Notes under the pieces: generated by a model
Database searches by the model: none
What the model saw: only the letters and a program-made list of their open reading frames with translations
What the model was told of the DNA's origin: nothing
Part shown: piece by piece, positions 9,234-20,100 of the stretch
Position numbering within the stretch: the stretch's first letter is position 1
Layout of the letters: each line of letters opens with the position of its first letter
Translations under genes and position numbers: made by a program
From: Tenacibaculum lutimaris
Lineage (GTDB): Bacteria > Bacteroidota > Bacteroidia > Flavobacteriales > Flavobacteriaceae
Length of the DNA stretch: 64,000 nt
Assembly: GCF_003610735.1 (NCBI RefSeq)
Contig: NZ_RAQM01000006.1
Coordinates: 146,274-210,273 of the forward strand
Direction of reading: 5' to 3'

Positions 9234-10649
9234 TTATTTCCAACCGCCTCCTAATGCTTCATATAAATTCACTACACTTAATAACTGATTTAATTTGTTA
9301 TTGATAACGTTTAATTCAGCATTCAATGCACTTTCTCTTGCGGTTAATAAATCTAAATAATTTGCATATCCGTTTTTCAATAATTCTTCAGAGTTTGCTT
9401 CTGCTCTACGCAACGCTTCAACTTCATTTTTTCTATACTCGAACTTCTCTGTTTCTGCATTATAATCGAAAAGTGCATTAGAAACCTCATTTCCTGCTGT
9501 TAACAATGTTTTCTTAAAGTTTAACAACGCTTGTTCTTGTTGTGCTTTTGCTACTTCATGTTGCGTTCTAATTTTTCTTTGATTGAAAATTGGTTGAGTT
9601 AATCCGCCCACAATATTAGCAAACAACGAATTTGCACTTATCAACTCATCTAACTCTAAGCTTTGAAAACCACCATTTGCAGTTACGGTTAACGATGGAT
9701 AAAAGTTACTTTTTGCTACATTAGTCATTTCAAAAGCATTGATTAAACCATATTCAGCAGCCTTTACATCTGGTCTATTACTTAATAATGTAGCCGGTAC
9801 GCCAAGGTTAATAGCTGCATTAAGCTCTTGCTGATCTAACTTACTTCTTTCAATAACTACAGAAGTTCTACCTAACAATAGATTTAACGTGTTTTCTGCT
9901 TTAAAGATTGCTGCTTCTAAATCAACTTTTAAAGCTTTAGCTTTGTTATATTGAGCTATATTCTGATCTACAGCAACCTGTGTTACTTGACCTGCATTTT
10001 TCAATTCTTTAATAGTACTTACACTACTCTCTCTAGTCTCAATGGTTTGTTCTGTTATTTCTAACTGTGCATCTAACGCTACTAATTGATAATATGTAGA
10101 CGCTATAGCTGAAACTAATTTTGTTTTAACCGCTTGGTGAGCTGCAACACTTTGTAAATAACCTGCTTTTCCTGCTCTTTTATTACTACGTATTTTTCCC
10201 CAGATATCTGCTTCCCATGAAAGATTAGCTGCTAAGTTAAATTGATCAAAATGATCAATATCTAAACCTGAAGCTTCTATTTGTCTTCCTACCTGACTAC
10301 CTTTTGAAAAATAATTTCTTGACACAGAGCCGTTAGCACTTAAAGTAGGTAAATACCCTGCTTTACCTTGTTTCATATAAGCCTCAGCAGCTGCCATTTG
10401 TTGAATAGCCACACGAATATCAAGATTGTTTTGAAGCCCTTCATCAATATATTGCTTTAAATGAGCATCAGTAAACATATCTTTCCAAGACACATCTGCC
10501 ATTGAAAGACTATCTTGTGGTAAATTATCGGTACGATACAAGTGTTCTGTTTCTTTTAGTTCAGGACGAGCGTAGTCTTTTGCTACAAAACAACTTTGTA
10601 AGGTTGTAGCCATTACGACTACAACCAAGGTTTTATTTATAAGTTTCAT
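9234..10649 (-). CDS. RND efflux outer-membrane lipoprotein channel (OprM/NodT family)
   Basis: A 471-residue TolC-like outer-membrane factor. The N-terminus is a lipoprotein signal with lipobox LQSC (cysteine about 20), so it should be lipid-anchored. The body has the two repeated coiled-coil and beta-strand halves of the NodT/OprM family (LSWEADIWGKIRSNKRAGKA in the first half, LSNRPDVKAAEYGL in the second). It forms the exit duct of the tripartite pump together with the membrane-fusion protein and permease encoded just upstream. Only 2 bp separate it from the permease gene, which supports co-translation. Confidence 0.93.
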   Translation of the reverse strand: MKLINKTLVVVVMATTLQSCFVAKDYARPELKETEHLYRTDNLPQDSLSMADVSWKDMFTDAHLKQYIDEGLQNNLDIRVAIQQMAAAEAYMKQGKAGYLPTLSANGSVSRNYFSKGSQVGRQIEASGLDIDHFDQFNLAANLSWEADIWGKIRSNKRAGKAGYLQSVAAHQAVKTKLVSAIASTYYQLVALDAQLEITEQTIETRESSVSTIKELKNAGQVTQVAVDQNIAQYNKAKALKVDLEAAIFKAENTLNLLLGRTSVVIERSKLDQQELNAAINLGVPATLLSNRPDVKAAEYGLINAFEMTNVAKSNFYPSLTVTANGGFQSLELDELISANSLFANIVGGLTQPIFNQRKIRTQHEVAKAQQEQALLNFKKTLLTAGNEVSNALFDYNAETEKFEYRKNEVEALRRAEANSEELLKNGYANYLDLLTARESALNAELNVINNKLNQLLSVVNLYEALGGGWK

Positions 10650-10651
10650 AA

Positions 10652-13600
10652 TTAATCTTCTTTAGTTTCAACAACAGCTGGCTTACTTGATACTTTTTCT
10701 TGTAACCATTGGAAAAGGATGAATAAAATAGGGATTACAAATACTCCTAAAATTGTACCAATTAACATTCCTCCTGCTGCTCCTGTTCCGATAGAATTGT
10801 TTCCTTCTGCTCCTACTCCTTTTGCTAATACTAATGGCATTAACCCTAAGATAAAAGCAAATGATGTCATTAAAATTGGACGTAAACGTGCTTTTGCTCC
10901 ATGAATAGCCGCATCTACTATACTTTCACCGTTTTTCCTTCTTTGTACTGCGAATTCTACAATAAGAATTGCATTTTTTGCCAAGAGTCCTACCAGCATA
11001 ATCAGTGCAATTTGGAAGTAAATATTGTTTTCTAAGCCCATTACTTTTGTTGAGAAGAATGCTCCGAAAACCCCTAAAGGTAACGAGAAGATTACTGCTA
11101 ATGGTAAAATATAACTTTCATATTGCGCTGCTAGTAAAAAGTAAACAAAAACAAGAACTAATAAGAAAATTACAACTGTTTGGTTACCCGCACTTACCTC
11201 TTCACGAGATAAACCAGAATAAGCAACATCATAATTACTTGGTAAGTTTTTAATTTCTTCGTTTACAATAGCTATCGCATCACCTGTACTATATCCTGGG
11301 TTTGCTGCTCCGTTAATTTTTGTTGAGTTATATAAATTAAAACGTGTTACTGATTGTGGACCATACACTCTTTTTAATTTTACAAACTGTGTTATTGGAG
11401 CCATTTCTCCACTACCCGTTTTTATATACAATTCATTTAATGAATTAGCATCGCTACGATCTTCTGGTAATGCTTGAACATATACACGGTATTGTTTACC
11501 AAACCTTGCAAAGTCAGCTGCATAAACCCCTCCAATATATCCTTGTAAGGTTGAGAAAATACTACTTATAGAAACTCCGTATTTTTTAGCTAACGGTACA
11601 TCAATATCTAATTCATATTGAGGATATTTTGTATTGAATGATGATTGCCCATACTGAATTTCTGGATGTTTCATCAAATTCCCAATAAACTGTTGTGTTG
11701 TCTTATCTAAATCTTCAAAACTTCCTCCTGATTTATCTAATAAGTTTACTTCAAATCCTCCTGAAAGACCAAAACCTGGAATACTAGGTGGGGCGAAGAA
11801 AATAATATTAGCATCAGGAATTGTAGCTGCAACACCAAACAGTTTACCAATAATAGCATTAGCTGATTGATCATCTGCCTCTCTCTTATCCCAATCTTCT
11901 AACTTCACGAAACCTAAACCGTAATTGGTTCCTGCTCCACTAATTAAACTTCTACCATTAATTACCGTTACTCCTCTAACTCCAGGAATTTCTTTTGCTT
12001 TCTTATACATTTCCTGTGTTACCACATTTGTTCTATCCATAGAAGCACCTGCTGGTAACTCTACGTTCATAAAGATAATACCACGATCTTCACTAGGAAC
12101 AAATCCTGTAGGCGTTGTATTAGCAGCCCACCAAATTCCTACTCCTGAAAGAACTAATATTAATCCTGTTACCCATTTATTTTTATATAAAAAGGCTAAT
12201 GATCTTCCATAACGTTCTGTCGTAGCATTGAATCCTGCATTAAATCGGTCATAAAACTTTTGTAAAAAACTTTTGTTTTCATCTTCATGATCATCATGCC
12301 CTTTTAAGAATAAAGCACACAGCGCTGGACTTAACGTTAATGCGTTTACTGCCGAAATTAAAATTGCCACAATAAGTGTAATACCAAACTGCTCGTAGAA
12401 TACTCCTGTTGGTCCTTGAATAAAGGTTACAGGAATAAATACCGCTGCCATTACTAAAGTAATCGAAATAATTGCTCCTGAAATTTCATGCATTGCATCT
12501 AAGGTAGCTGCTTTTGCATCTGTAGCTCCTTCATCTATTTTAGCATGTACCGCTTCAACAACTACGATTGCGTCATCTACCACAATACCAATTGCTAATA
12601 CTAATGCGAATAATGTTAGGAGATTAATCGAATATCCGAATAAGTTTAAGAAAAAGAACGTACCTACAATTGCTACTGGTACTGCAATTGCCGGAATTAA
12701 CGTTGAACGGAAATCTTGTAAGAAAATAAATACTACTAAGAATACTAATAAGAAAGCTTCTATTAACGTATTTCTTACCTTATTCATTGAAGCTGTTAAG
12801 AAGTTATTTGTATCGTAATTAATCTCGTATTTAATCCCCTCAGGAAAATCTTGTGATAAACGATTTAATTCTAACTTAATATTTTCAATAATTTCTTGTG
12901 CGTTAGATCCTGCTGTTTGATAAACTCCCATGTTTACAGAAGGGTGTCCTTCAGTAAAACCAAAAGAATCGTATCCTTGTGCATCTAATTCAACCTTAGC
13001 TACATCTTTTAATCGTAAATACTCTCCGTTATCTAATGCTTTTATAATGATATTTTCGTACTGATTTTCTGTTTTAAAGCGTCCGCTATATTTAATATTG
13101 TACGAAAATGCTTGTCCGTCGTTTTGTCCTAATGAACCTGCAGAAGCCTCTAAACTTTGCTCTCTTAAAGCAGCTGTAACTTCGGTTGGAACTAAATTAT
13201 ACGCTGCTAATTTTTCTGGTTTTAACCATATACGCATAGCGTAATCTTGGTTAGAGAACACATTTACATTACCTACACCATTTACCCTTTGAAGTGCTGG
13301 TATAACATTAATTTTTAAATAGTTTTGAACAAAAGTAGCGTTATAATCTTCGTTTTCAGAATATACTGATAAGAACATTAACGCCGATGTTTGTTGCTTT
13401 TGAGTTGTTACCCCTGTTTGAATTACCTCTTGTGGTAATAAAGGGTTTGCTCTAGCAACACGGTTTTGTACGTTTACTGCAGCAATATCCGGATCAGTAT
13501 TTTGATCAAAATATACTGTAATGTTTGCTGTACCATTATTAGATGCAGAAGAAGTCATATAAGTCATTCCTTCTACCCCGTTAATTTGTTCTTCTATGGG

Positions 13601-13789
13601 AATGATAACACTTTCTAAAATGGTTTCAGCACTCGCACCAGGATAAACTGCATTTACCTGAATGGTAGGCGGTGCAATATCTGGATATTGTTCAACAGGT
13701 AAAGTTGTGTACCCTAAAACACCCAGAATAACTATGATAATCGAAATAACGGTAGATAATACCGGTCTTTCTATAAATGTTTTTAACAT
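10652..13789 (-). CDS. RND efflux permease, AcrB/HAE1 family
   Basis: A 1045-residue inner-membrane drug/proton antiporter of normal AcrB length. It starts with the family hallmark (MLKTFIERPVLSTVISIIIV). The proton-relay acidic pair is present in TM4 (GIVVDDAIVVVEA, about residues 405-410), as is the lysine in TM10 (LLAKNAILIVEFA). Two periplasmic porter/docking loops lie between TM1-2 and TM7-8. It is encoded between the fusion protein (19 bp gap) and outer-membrane channel genes, so it works as a complete tripartite pump. Substrates cannot be read from sequence. The short C-terminal tail is acidic (VVETKED). Confidence 0.95.
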   Translation of the reverse strand: MLKTFIERPVLSTVISIIIVILGVLGYTTLPVEQYPDIAPPTIQVNAVYPGASAETILESVIIPIEEQINGVEGMTYMTSSASNNGTANITVYFDQNTDPDIAAVNVQNRVARANPLLPQEVIQTGVTTQKQQTSALMFLSVYSENEDYNATFVQNYLKINVIPALQRVNGVGNVNVFSNQDYAMRIWLKPEKLAAYNLVPTEVTAALREQSLEASAGSLGQNDGQAFSYNIKYSGRFKTENQYENIIIKALDNGEYLRLKDVAKVELDAQGYDSFGFTEGHPSVNMGVYQTAGSNAQEIIENIKLELNRLSQDFPEGIKYEINYDTNNFLTASMNKVRNTLIEAFLLVFLVVFIFLQDFRSTLIPAIAVPVAIVGTFFFLNLFGYSINLLTLFALVLAIGIVVDDAIVVVEAVHAKIDEGATDAKAATLDAMHEISGAIISITLVMAAVFIPVTFIQGPTGVFYEQFGITLIVAILISAVNALTLSPALCALFLKGHDDHEDENKSFLQKFYDRFNAGFNATTERYGRSLAFLYKNKWVTGLILVLSGVGIWWAANTTPTGFVPSEDRGIIFMNVELPAGASMDRTNVVTQEMYKKAKEIPGVRGVTVINGRSLISGAGTNYGLGFVKLEDWDKREADDQSANAIIGKLFGVAATIPDANIIFFAPPSIPGFGLSGGFEVNLLDKSGGSFEDLDKTTQQFIGNLMKHPEIQYGQSSFNTKYPQYELDIDVPLAKKYGVSISSIFSTLQGYIGGVYAADFARFGKQYRVYVQALPEDRSDANSLNELYIKTGSGEMAPITQFVKLKRVYGPQSVTRFNLYNSTKINGAANPGYSTGDAIAIVNEEIKNLPSNYDVAYSGLSREEVSAGNQTVVIFLLVLVFVYFLLAAQYESYILPLAVIFSLPLGVFGAFFSTKVMGLENNIYFQIALIMLVGLLAKNAILIVEFAVQRRKNGESIVDAAIHGAKARLRPILMTSFAFILGLMPLVLAKGVGAEGNNSIGTGAAGGMLIGTILGVFVIPILFILFQWLQEKVSSKPAVVETKED

Positions 13790-13808
13790 AATTTACTGAT
13801 CTAAAATA

Positions 13809-14936
13809 TTATTGAAATAGGGGTTTAATAGGCTTTACAATACTATCGAAAGCCACCTTTTGTGGTTGAACAGGCATTCCGTTTCTTAACTTACCAATAC
13901 CTTTAACTACAATTAAATCGTCCTTTTTTATACCTGAACCAACAACATATAACATTTCGCTTTTATCTTTAACAGTAATTAAAGTTGAATTTGCTGTATT
14001 GTTTTCTCCTACACTGTAAACATAAGTTTGTCCTTGTTGCTCATAAGTAGCTGATTGTGGCACTACTAAAGCTTCTTCATACAATTTAGGTATTTTAATT
14101 GTTCCACTATTTCCATTAGTTAATAACCTGTTAGGATTATCAAAAACAGCTCTAAAACTCACTGTACCTGTCTTAGCATCAATTTGACCTGTAACAGTTT
14201 CAATCGTTCCTTTTTCTTCATAAGCTTGCCCGTTAGCTAAAACTAATTCTACCTTAGGAAAATTCTTAATTTTTTCTTGTAGATTTTTACCTTCTGTTTG
14301 CTGAAGAAAATTTAAATATTCTGTTTCATTCATAGAAAAGTATGCAAACACTTTTTTAATACTTGCTACAGTAGTTAACGGTTTTGCACTAGTAGCACTT
14401 ACAAGAGAACCTTCTCTGTAAGGAATTGCTCCTACATAACCATCTACAGAACTTCTTACTGTAGCATAACCTATATTTGCCACCACACTATTATAAGCAC
14501 TTTTAGCTTGCGCCAACTTTGCTTTTGCCGTTTCTAATTGAACTGGACTTATAATATTTTTCTCTACTAAAGGCTTTAGTTTTTCTACCTCAACTTGTGC
14601 AGCGTTAACATTTGCTTTTGCTGCTCCTGCATCTTGGCTTAACGATTGTGTTTCTAGTTTGAATAAAGTTTGACCTCTTCTTACTTTTTGCCCTTCATCT
14701 ACCAAAACTTTTTGGATATAACCCGAAACTTTAGCTCTTACTTCACTATTGACAGTACCTTCAATAGTTGTTGGATAACTTGTATATGCTGTAACATTTT
14801 TTTGAGGAACAGCTACAACTGCTAAAGGCAAAGCTCTTTGTTGGTTGGCAGCCTGTTGTTGCTCTTTCTTACAGCTTGTAAAAGCCATAGCAACAATACC
14901 AAGCATAGTAATACCGTATATTCTTGTTTTTTTCAT
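13809..14936 (-). CDS. RND efflux membrane-fusion lipoprotein (AcrA family)
   Basis: A 375-residue periplasmic adaptor. The signal peptide ends in lipobox FTSC (cysteine about 22), followed by KKEQQQ. It has a lipoyl-like half (VRAKVSGYIQKVLVDEGQKV), a short coiled-coil hairpin (about 100-145), the second lipoyl half (ATVRSSVDGYVGAIPYREG), and beta-barrel and membrane-proximal domains ending in LRNGMPVQPQ. It bridges the permease and the outer-membrane channel. It starts 10 bp after the regulator gene and is the second cistron of the operon. Confidence 0.93.
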   Translation of the reverse strand: MKKTRIYGITMLGIVAMAFTSCKKEQQQAANQQRALPLAVVAVPQKNVTAYTSYPTTIEGTVNSEVRAKVSGYIQKVLVDEGQKVRRGQTLFKLETQSLSQDAGAAKANVNAAQVEVEKLKPLVEKNIISPVQLETAKAKLAQAKSAYNSVVANIGYATVRSSVDGYVGAIPYREGSLVSATSAKPLTTVASIKKVFAYFSMNETEYLNFLQQTEGKNLQEKIKNFPKVELVLANGQAYEEKGTIETVTGQIDAKTGTVSFRAVFDNPNRLLTNGNSGTIKIPKLYEEALVVPQSATYEQQGQTYVYSVGENNTANSTLITVKDKSEMLYVVGSGIKKDDLIVVKGIGKLRNGMPVQPQKVAFDSIVKPIKPLFQ

Positions 14937-14946
14937 TTTTTTATAA

Positions 14947-15441
14947 TTAGTGTTTGTGGTTTACAATTGTTTCTTTCAATTTGATAATAGATGTTATTGC
15001 TCCATCTAAAAATTCGATAAAACTATCGTGAAAACCTAATTCAAATTGGTTTTCTTCTTCTAAAGTTTCATTAGCTTCTTCTTTATAAGCCTTTATTTCT
15101 ATATGTAATTGCTTCTCTCCTTTCCATTCTTCAACCATGTCACTAATCCCCTGAAGCATTGTATCTTTATTTAAAACAAAATACTTTTTTCTATCTCCTG
15201 TCTTAGTAAAGTAATTCACCTTTTTTAAATCTTGTAAGTGGTTAAGGTGTGTTGATATTGTGCTTTTACTCGCGCAAAGACCAGATACTAGGTCTTCAAA
15301 AGTTGTCCCTTGTTTTCCTGTTAAAATGATATGTGAAAAAATTCTTGCAGCTACAGGAGCCATTTGTTCTTTTTTCTCTATAAAGATCCCTAGCTTTTCA
15401 ACTAATTCACATTTTCTCTTTTCTACTTGATTCATCTTCAT
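14947..15441 (-). CDS. GbsR/MarR-type winged-helix regulator, first gene of efflux operon
   Basis: A protein of 164 residues. The winged-helix region (about 25-95: IFSHIILTGKQGTTFEDLVSGL then KSTISTHLNHLQDLKKVNYF) matches GbsR/MarR-like proteins, and the acidic helical C-terminus is probably for dimerisation. The start chosen gives MKMNQVEK; a second ATG two codons on is equally possible. It heads the five-gene pump operon, and a perfect 11-bp inverted repeat lies 26 bp before the start, so autoregulation of the whole operon is likely. The effector is unknown. Pumps carrying both this type of regulator and a TetR are controlled at both ends of the operon. Confidence 0.85.
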   Translation of the reverse strand: MKMNQVEKRKCELVEKLGIFIEKKEQMAPVAARIFSHIILTGKQGTTFEDLVSGLCASKSTISTHLNHLQDLKKVNYFTKTGDRKKYFVLNKDTMLQGISDMVEEWKGEKQLHIEIKAYKEEANETLEEENQFELGFHDSFIEFLDGAITSIIKLKETIVNHKH

Positions 15442-15457
15442 TTAAAAATTTACTTTG

Positions 15458-15494
15458 CAAAAATAAGTTTAGTTCGGAACAAACCGAACTAAAC
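15458..15494 (-). promoter_or_regulatory. Efflux operon promoter with 11-bp inverted-repeat operator
   Basis: GTTTAGTTCGG at 15467-15477 and CCGAACTAAAC at 15484-15494 are exact inverted copies separated by 6 bases. The minus-strand TATTTTTG (15465-15458) matches the Bacteroidota -7 consensus TAnnTTTG and directly abuts the repeat, so a bound dimer would block the promoter. No well-spaced TTG was found at -33. The natural binder is the GbsR/MarR-like protein encoded 17 bp downstream; this is inference. Confidence 0.75.
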
Positions 15495-15555
15495 GAAGTT
15501 AAAAAATTGTTAAATAGTTTTTTAACAAAGATGATATGTATTTGTTTTCAGTATT

Positions 15556-16596
15556 TTACTTCACTACTTTTAAAAATGAGATGGTTTCTATCCCTTCTTT
15601 ATTGTAAAATTTTAGTGAATCGCCTTTGACTTTAAAACTAACTGAACTTTGTAACATTTTAAGATAATCAGCACCAACTTGCATATCTCTACACATTTTT
15701 TGTGTAGCTGCTATCTGCCCTATTACAATTTTACTTTCTGAGATTTTATTAATCTGGGCTGTATAATTGTTACACCCATTATTTCCAGACAATATCATTT
15801 CATCTAATGAAATATTTATACGAGGAGTTTTTACCATTCGATTAATCGGAGCTCCTTCTATTCTAGTAGCAATCCAATTTCCACCCAACGAAACTTCTAA
15901 TTCTTTTTTAGCTGATTTTGTGAAAGATACGATTTTTTTTCCTTCTTTATTAAAGAAAATCAAGTTGTTCCCTTTAATTAAATAGGTATTTATTTCTCCT
16001 AAAGCTTTATTATAACTATTGGCTACATCCATTATAAAACACATTCTTCTAGTAGTTGCCACTGTTTTAATTTTTAAACTTTGTGAGGTAACATTTGATA
16101 TTTGACCTGTATAATTATTACAACTATCATTTCCTGAAACTCTATTTTTATTTAAGTCAATCGTTAAACTTGGAGCATTTGTTGTTTCATTAAACTCTTT
16201 ATTATACAAACTTGTAACATTCCATTCTCCAGCTAAATAAGTTCTGATGTCTACATGACTCTCAATTTTTTCAATAAACGTATACATTAAACTAGAGGCA
16301 TCTGCTGGTACATCTTTAGCGTTTAATCGTTCTACTCTCACTTTTATTTTCTGAAGCATTCCTTCTTCAAAAGTAAATCCTTCAATAGGGGCATAAAAAA
16401 ATTCCCAAGTCGCATCCGCAATATTATTTCCTTTATAAATATTTAAGCAATTCATCTTGCCAGCACCAGCACTACATTCTGTTTTTATACCACTTACCCA
16501 AAACACCTCTTCTGTATTTTTTGCATTCTTTAAACTACCACATGATTGCAACACTAATGAAACAATTATTGGTAAAAACAAACTCACTTTTTTCAT
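15556..16596 (-). CDS. META / DUF4377 domain lipoprotein
   Basis: The start chosen is the ATG at 16596, because it gives a clean lipoprotein signal (MKKVSLFLPIIVSLVLQSC); a longer frame begins at 16659 but puts 21 non-signal residues in front. After the lipobox comes a DUF4377-like segment (about 30-110) and two META (HslJ-like) domains (about 120-230 and 235-345), each with GNDSCNNYTGQI or GNNGCNNYTAQI and a later RMC or KMC cysteine. META proteins are envelope proteins of uncertain role, with HslJ linked to heat and novobiocin tolerance in E. coli. It is monocistronic, with its own promoter. Confidence 0.85.
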   Translation of the reverse strand: MKKVSLFLPIIVSLVLQSCGSLKNAKNTEEVFWVSGIKTECSAGAGKMNCLNIYKGNNIADATWEFFYAPIEGFTFEEGMLQKIKVRVERLNAKDVPADASSLMYTFIEKIESHVDIRTYLAGEWNVTSLYNKEFNETTNAPSLTIDLNKNRVSGNDSCNNYTGQISNVTSQSLKIKTVATTRRMCFIMDVANSYNKALGEINTYLIKGNNLIFFNKEGKKIVSFTKSAKKELEVSLGGNWIATRIEGAPINRMVKTPRINISLDEMILSGNNGCNNYTAQINKISESKIVIGQIAATQKMCRDMQVGADYLKMLQSSVSFKVKGDSLKFYNKEGIETISFLKVVK

Positions 16597-16631
16597 CTTA
16601 CTTATCTTATTTACAGTATTAATAATCTTTA

Positions 16632-16659
16632 CAAAATTAAGCCTCGAAAAACCATACAA
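16632..16659 (-). promoter_or_regulatory. Promoter of the META lipoprotein gene
   Basis: Minus strand: TTG at 16659-16657, a 17-base spacer, then TAATTTTG at 16639-16632, which fits the Bacteroidota TTG/TAnnTTTG pattern. The -7 box is 36 bases before the chosen ATG at 16596, and the TTG overlaps the alternative upstream ATG at 16659, which supports the shorter start. Confidence 0.6.
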
Positions 16660-17193
16660 CTACTCCTCAAGGATTATCAATTACCCCCAAACGTTCAAAA
16701 AGTAAGCCAACATAAAAAAATCAAAACTCATTCATTTTAAAAAAAACAAACAAACACCATATAAAAAACATAAAAATCAACTTATTAACATGTAATTTGA
16801 TTTATTTTTAAAAAAATCTTATATTCACAAGCAGTTACGAAATTAAGTTTGTTTAAAACAAGCTAAAAAAACACAAACTTATTCGTAATAATTCTCCTTA
16901 AAATTAAAAGGACATATTACTGTATATTATTAAATATATACTGTTGAAATTCGGCTTTAATCTATTTTAATGATTCAGCCAGCTATGATATTTGTTTTTT
17001 TTAAAATTTAAGTCCCTCAGCTATGAGTTTTTACTTCATTCTTTTCAAAAAGGGTTGATACAAACGTAAAGTTTTTCAATCTTAAAAGTCTTTTTTACCA
17101 TTTTAAATAATGCGTTGCTCAACTCAGTAAACAAACCACTAATATACTTACTGAGTGGTACCTGATTTTTTTTGCATCCAATTATCAACTATT
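16660..17193. other. Non-coding 534-bp region upstream of the adhesin operon with inverted repeats
   Basis: There is no credible ORF and the region is very AT-rich. At 16835-16852 and 16073+800 (16873-16888) lie inverted arms pairing 7 bp (TTACGAA/TTCGTAA) and 9 bp (TAAGTTTGT/ACAAACTTA), with a 2-base bulge and a 20-base loop. Nearer the gene, ACTCAGTAA (17122-17130) pairs with TTACTGAGT (17148-17156), while ACCACT (17135-17140) could instead pair with AGTGGT (17154-17159), so the two stems exclude each other. No clean TTG/TAnnTTTG promoter was found. The long leader suggests the adhesin is controlled, but this is not shown. Confidence 0.5.
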
Positions 17194-20100
17194 ATGAGAA
17201 AAACTACTCATGCACTTTTAGTGCCTTTAAAATTTTGCTTACAAGTAAAATTCGTCGTGATATGTATTTTTTTATTCACAAACCATTCTTTTTCTAACAC
17301 TAATAACAACTACAAAAAACTTAACTATTATTCACCTCCTATTACAGTTCCTTGTAACACAGAAGAACCCGTTGCAATCACCTCATCCACCTTTACCGAC
17401 TTAACCACATCAAGTGATACAAGTGGTTTTTGTTTGTTAGGATGCGGAATTTCTAATCTTAACAATTTAACAGATTCCGATCTTACAAACTACACTACTG
17501 TATCCACATTGCTAGGATTAGGAGTAACCCATACAATTACAGCAACCGATGAAACAACCGATGAATATTTTGAAGCTGGAAGTTATGCTGGTTTTTTAAT
17601 AGAAAATAGTTCTGTTGCTCAAATAGATTTACTCGGTTCAATCACCATAAGAACTTATCTAAACGGTACTGAACAAGAAACAAGTTCTGGAAATTCATTG
17701 GTAACATTAGATAGCTCTCTACTTAATAATGATCAATTCTATGTAGGCTTTTATACAACTTTAGATTATGATAGTATTGAAATTTCCGCTACTAGTTTAG
17801 CTGGTATTGCATCAAGCACTAATATTTATTATCCTGTTACTAACAGTTTTTGCGTTGGTCCTACTTTAGAGTCCAATACCCCTACTGTACTAAACAAACC
17901 TGATTTTCCTGCTCGTATTGTTGATGAACGTACTGGAATGGGAGGTCTTCTAAATGTTGGTACTGTTACAAACACCAATTCAGCAATTGATTCAAACAGT
18001 AACACATACGCTAGTATTGATTTTACCCTAGGAGTTATAGCTACTGGTAGTATTTCAATAAAAGATGAATTAACAAATTATCTTGCACAAATTTATGTAG
18101 GTTTTGATATTGAAAATGCATCTGTTTTAAATCTAGAACTACTTGATGGAATTACCATAACAACTTATTTAGATGGAGTTCTACAAGAAGTTAAAACAGG
18201 AAGCTCTGAACTACTATCCGTAGACAGCGGCTTGTTATTTACTGGAACTGAACGTTCTCAAGTAGGTTTTGTTACTTCATTACCTTTTGATGAAGTTCAA
18301 TTATCCATTCAACAGACTCTTTCTTTAGATTTAGGAAGCACTAGAGTTTATGGTCTCATATTAGAAGCTTTTAGTGAGGGTGATTTAAACTGTGATACAG
18401 CTACGTTATTAAATAATCCTTCTCAACCTGTAATAATTAATAACACAAACACTGGTGTAAACGGAGTAGCTTGTGTAGCTTGTGAAGTAGATAACGCAAC
18501 AAATATTATTAGCGAAAGTGAATCTGACTTTGCTATGATAAATGTAACTGCTGGTGTTGCAAGCACAGCTTCTATTTCAGTTGAAAATGTACTAAGTAAT
18601 TTTCCTTCTGGAAGTTCTGCAGGTTTTGTTATTAGGGATACAAATGACCTTTTACAATTAGATTTATTAAACTCTCTAACTATAACAACATATTTAGATG
18701 GTTCAGTACAAGAAACACAATCTGGAAATAATTTACTAGCTCTTGAAGCATTGGGGTTAATAAATATAACTCCATCTACAACTAATGGTTTTTATTTAGT
18801 AGGATTTTCTACTTCACTTGAATACGATGAAGTTCAGCTTACTGTCAGTTCACTCGCTGCTACTATTAATAGTATAGAAGTTTATGGTAGCTATGTAGAC
18901 AATTCAATAAAAATATCTGGAAGTACAATAAAAGAAACATCTATAGGAGCTTCAGATGGAAGTATTTCTCTATCTGTATCTGGAGGAACACCTCCTTACA
19001 CCTATCTATGGAGTCCTGGAGGTCAAACATCTTCTTCTATTTCTGGTTTAACCCAAGGAAGCTACAATGTAACAGTAACAGATGCTAACGAGTGTCAATC
19101 TACAGCAGAATATATTATTTTTACTGATGGTGTACAATATCCTATTCCTTGTAATACAGAAAATCCTGTAGCTATAACAAATGATAATTTTACAGATTTA
19201 ACAGTAGGTGAAAATACTTCTGGACTCTGTGTAGTAGGCTGTGGAATTTCAGACGCTAATAATATTATAGATACCGACCCTTCTAGCTTTGCTTCTGTAT
19301 CAACGCTTGTTGGTCTTGGAGTAACACATACTTTAACAGTAACAGATAATACAGCTAGTGAGTTTATCGAATCAGGTGGTTACGCAGGTTTTTTGATAGA
19401 GAATACTTCCTTGCTTCAAGCCGATCTTTTAAATGCCATTACAATAACAACTTATCTTGATGGAACACAGCAAGAAACGAATACAAGTACTTCCTTACTA
19501 ACTTTAGATAGTCCTATTTTAGGAGACGATCAATTTTACGTTGGCTTTTACACCTCAATGAATTATGATGCCGTTGAAATCTCAATTTCAAGTTTAGCTG
19601 GAGTAGCATCAACAACAAACATTTATGCAGCTGTAACAAATAGATTTTGTGAAGGACCTGAATTAACTTGTAACACGGCTACTCAACTTACCAAACCAAA
19701 CTTTCCTGTTAGAGCTGTAGAGGAGCATACAGGAAATGGAGGGCTTTTAACACTGGGAAGCGTTAACAACATTAACAATGCTATCGATTCTGACACTTCA
19801 AACTATGCTTCTATAAACTTATTAGCTGGGGTAGCAGGTACAGCATCTATAGCTTATAAAAACGAAATTACCAATTATGCCGCTGATACTTTTGCTGGTT
19901 TTAATATTGAAAACACCTCTCTTCTAAACACTCAATTGTTTGACGCCATTACTATTTCAACTTATTTAGATGGAGTACTTGTTGAATCAAAAACAGGTGC
20001 AACTGAGTTACTTCCTATATATTCTGGATTATTATTAACAGGAAGTCAATCTGTACGATTAGGATTCATAACCACAGCCCCCTTTGACGAAGTACAACTT

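Noticed and set aside
11005-12212. Plus-strand frames opposite the RND permease gene
   Set aside because: They have no family features and lie wholly inside a well-recognised gene.
16597-16659. Upstream ATG for the META lipoprotein
   Set aside because: It adds 21 residues in front of a clean lipoprotein signal and overlaps the -33 element of the probable promoter.
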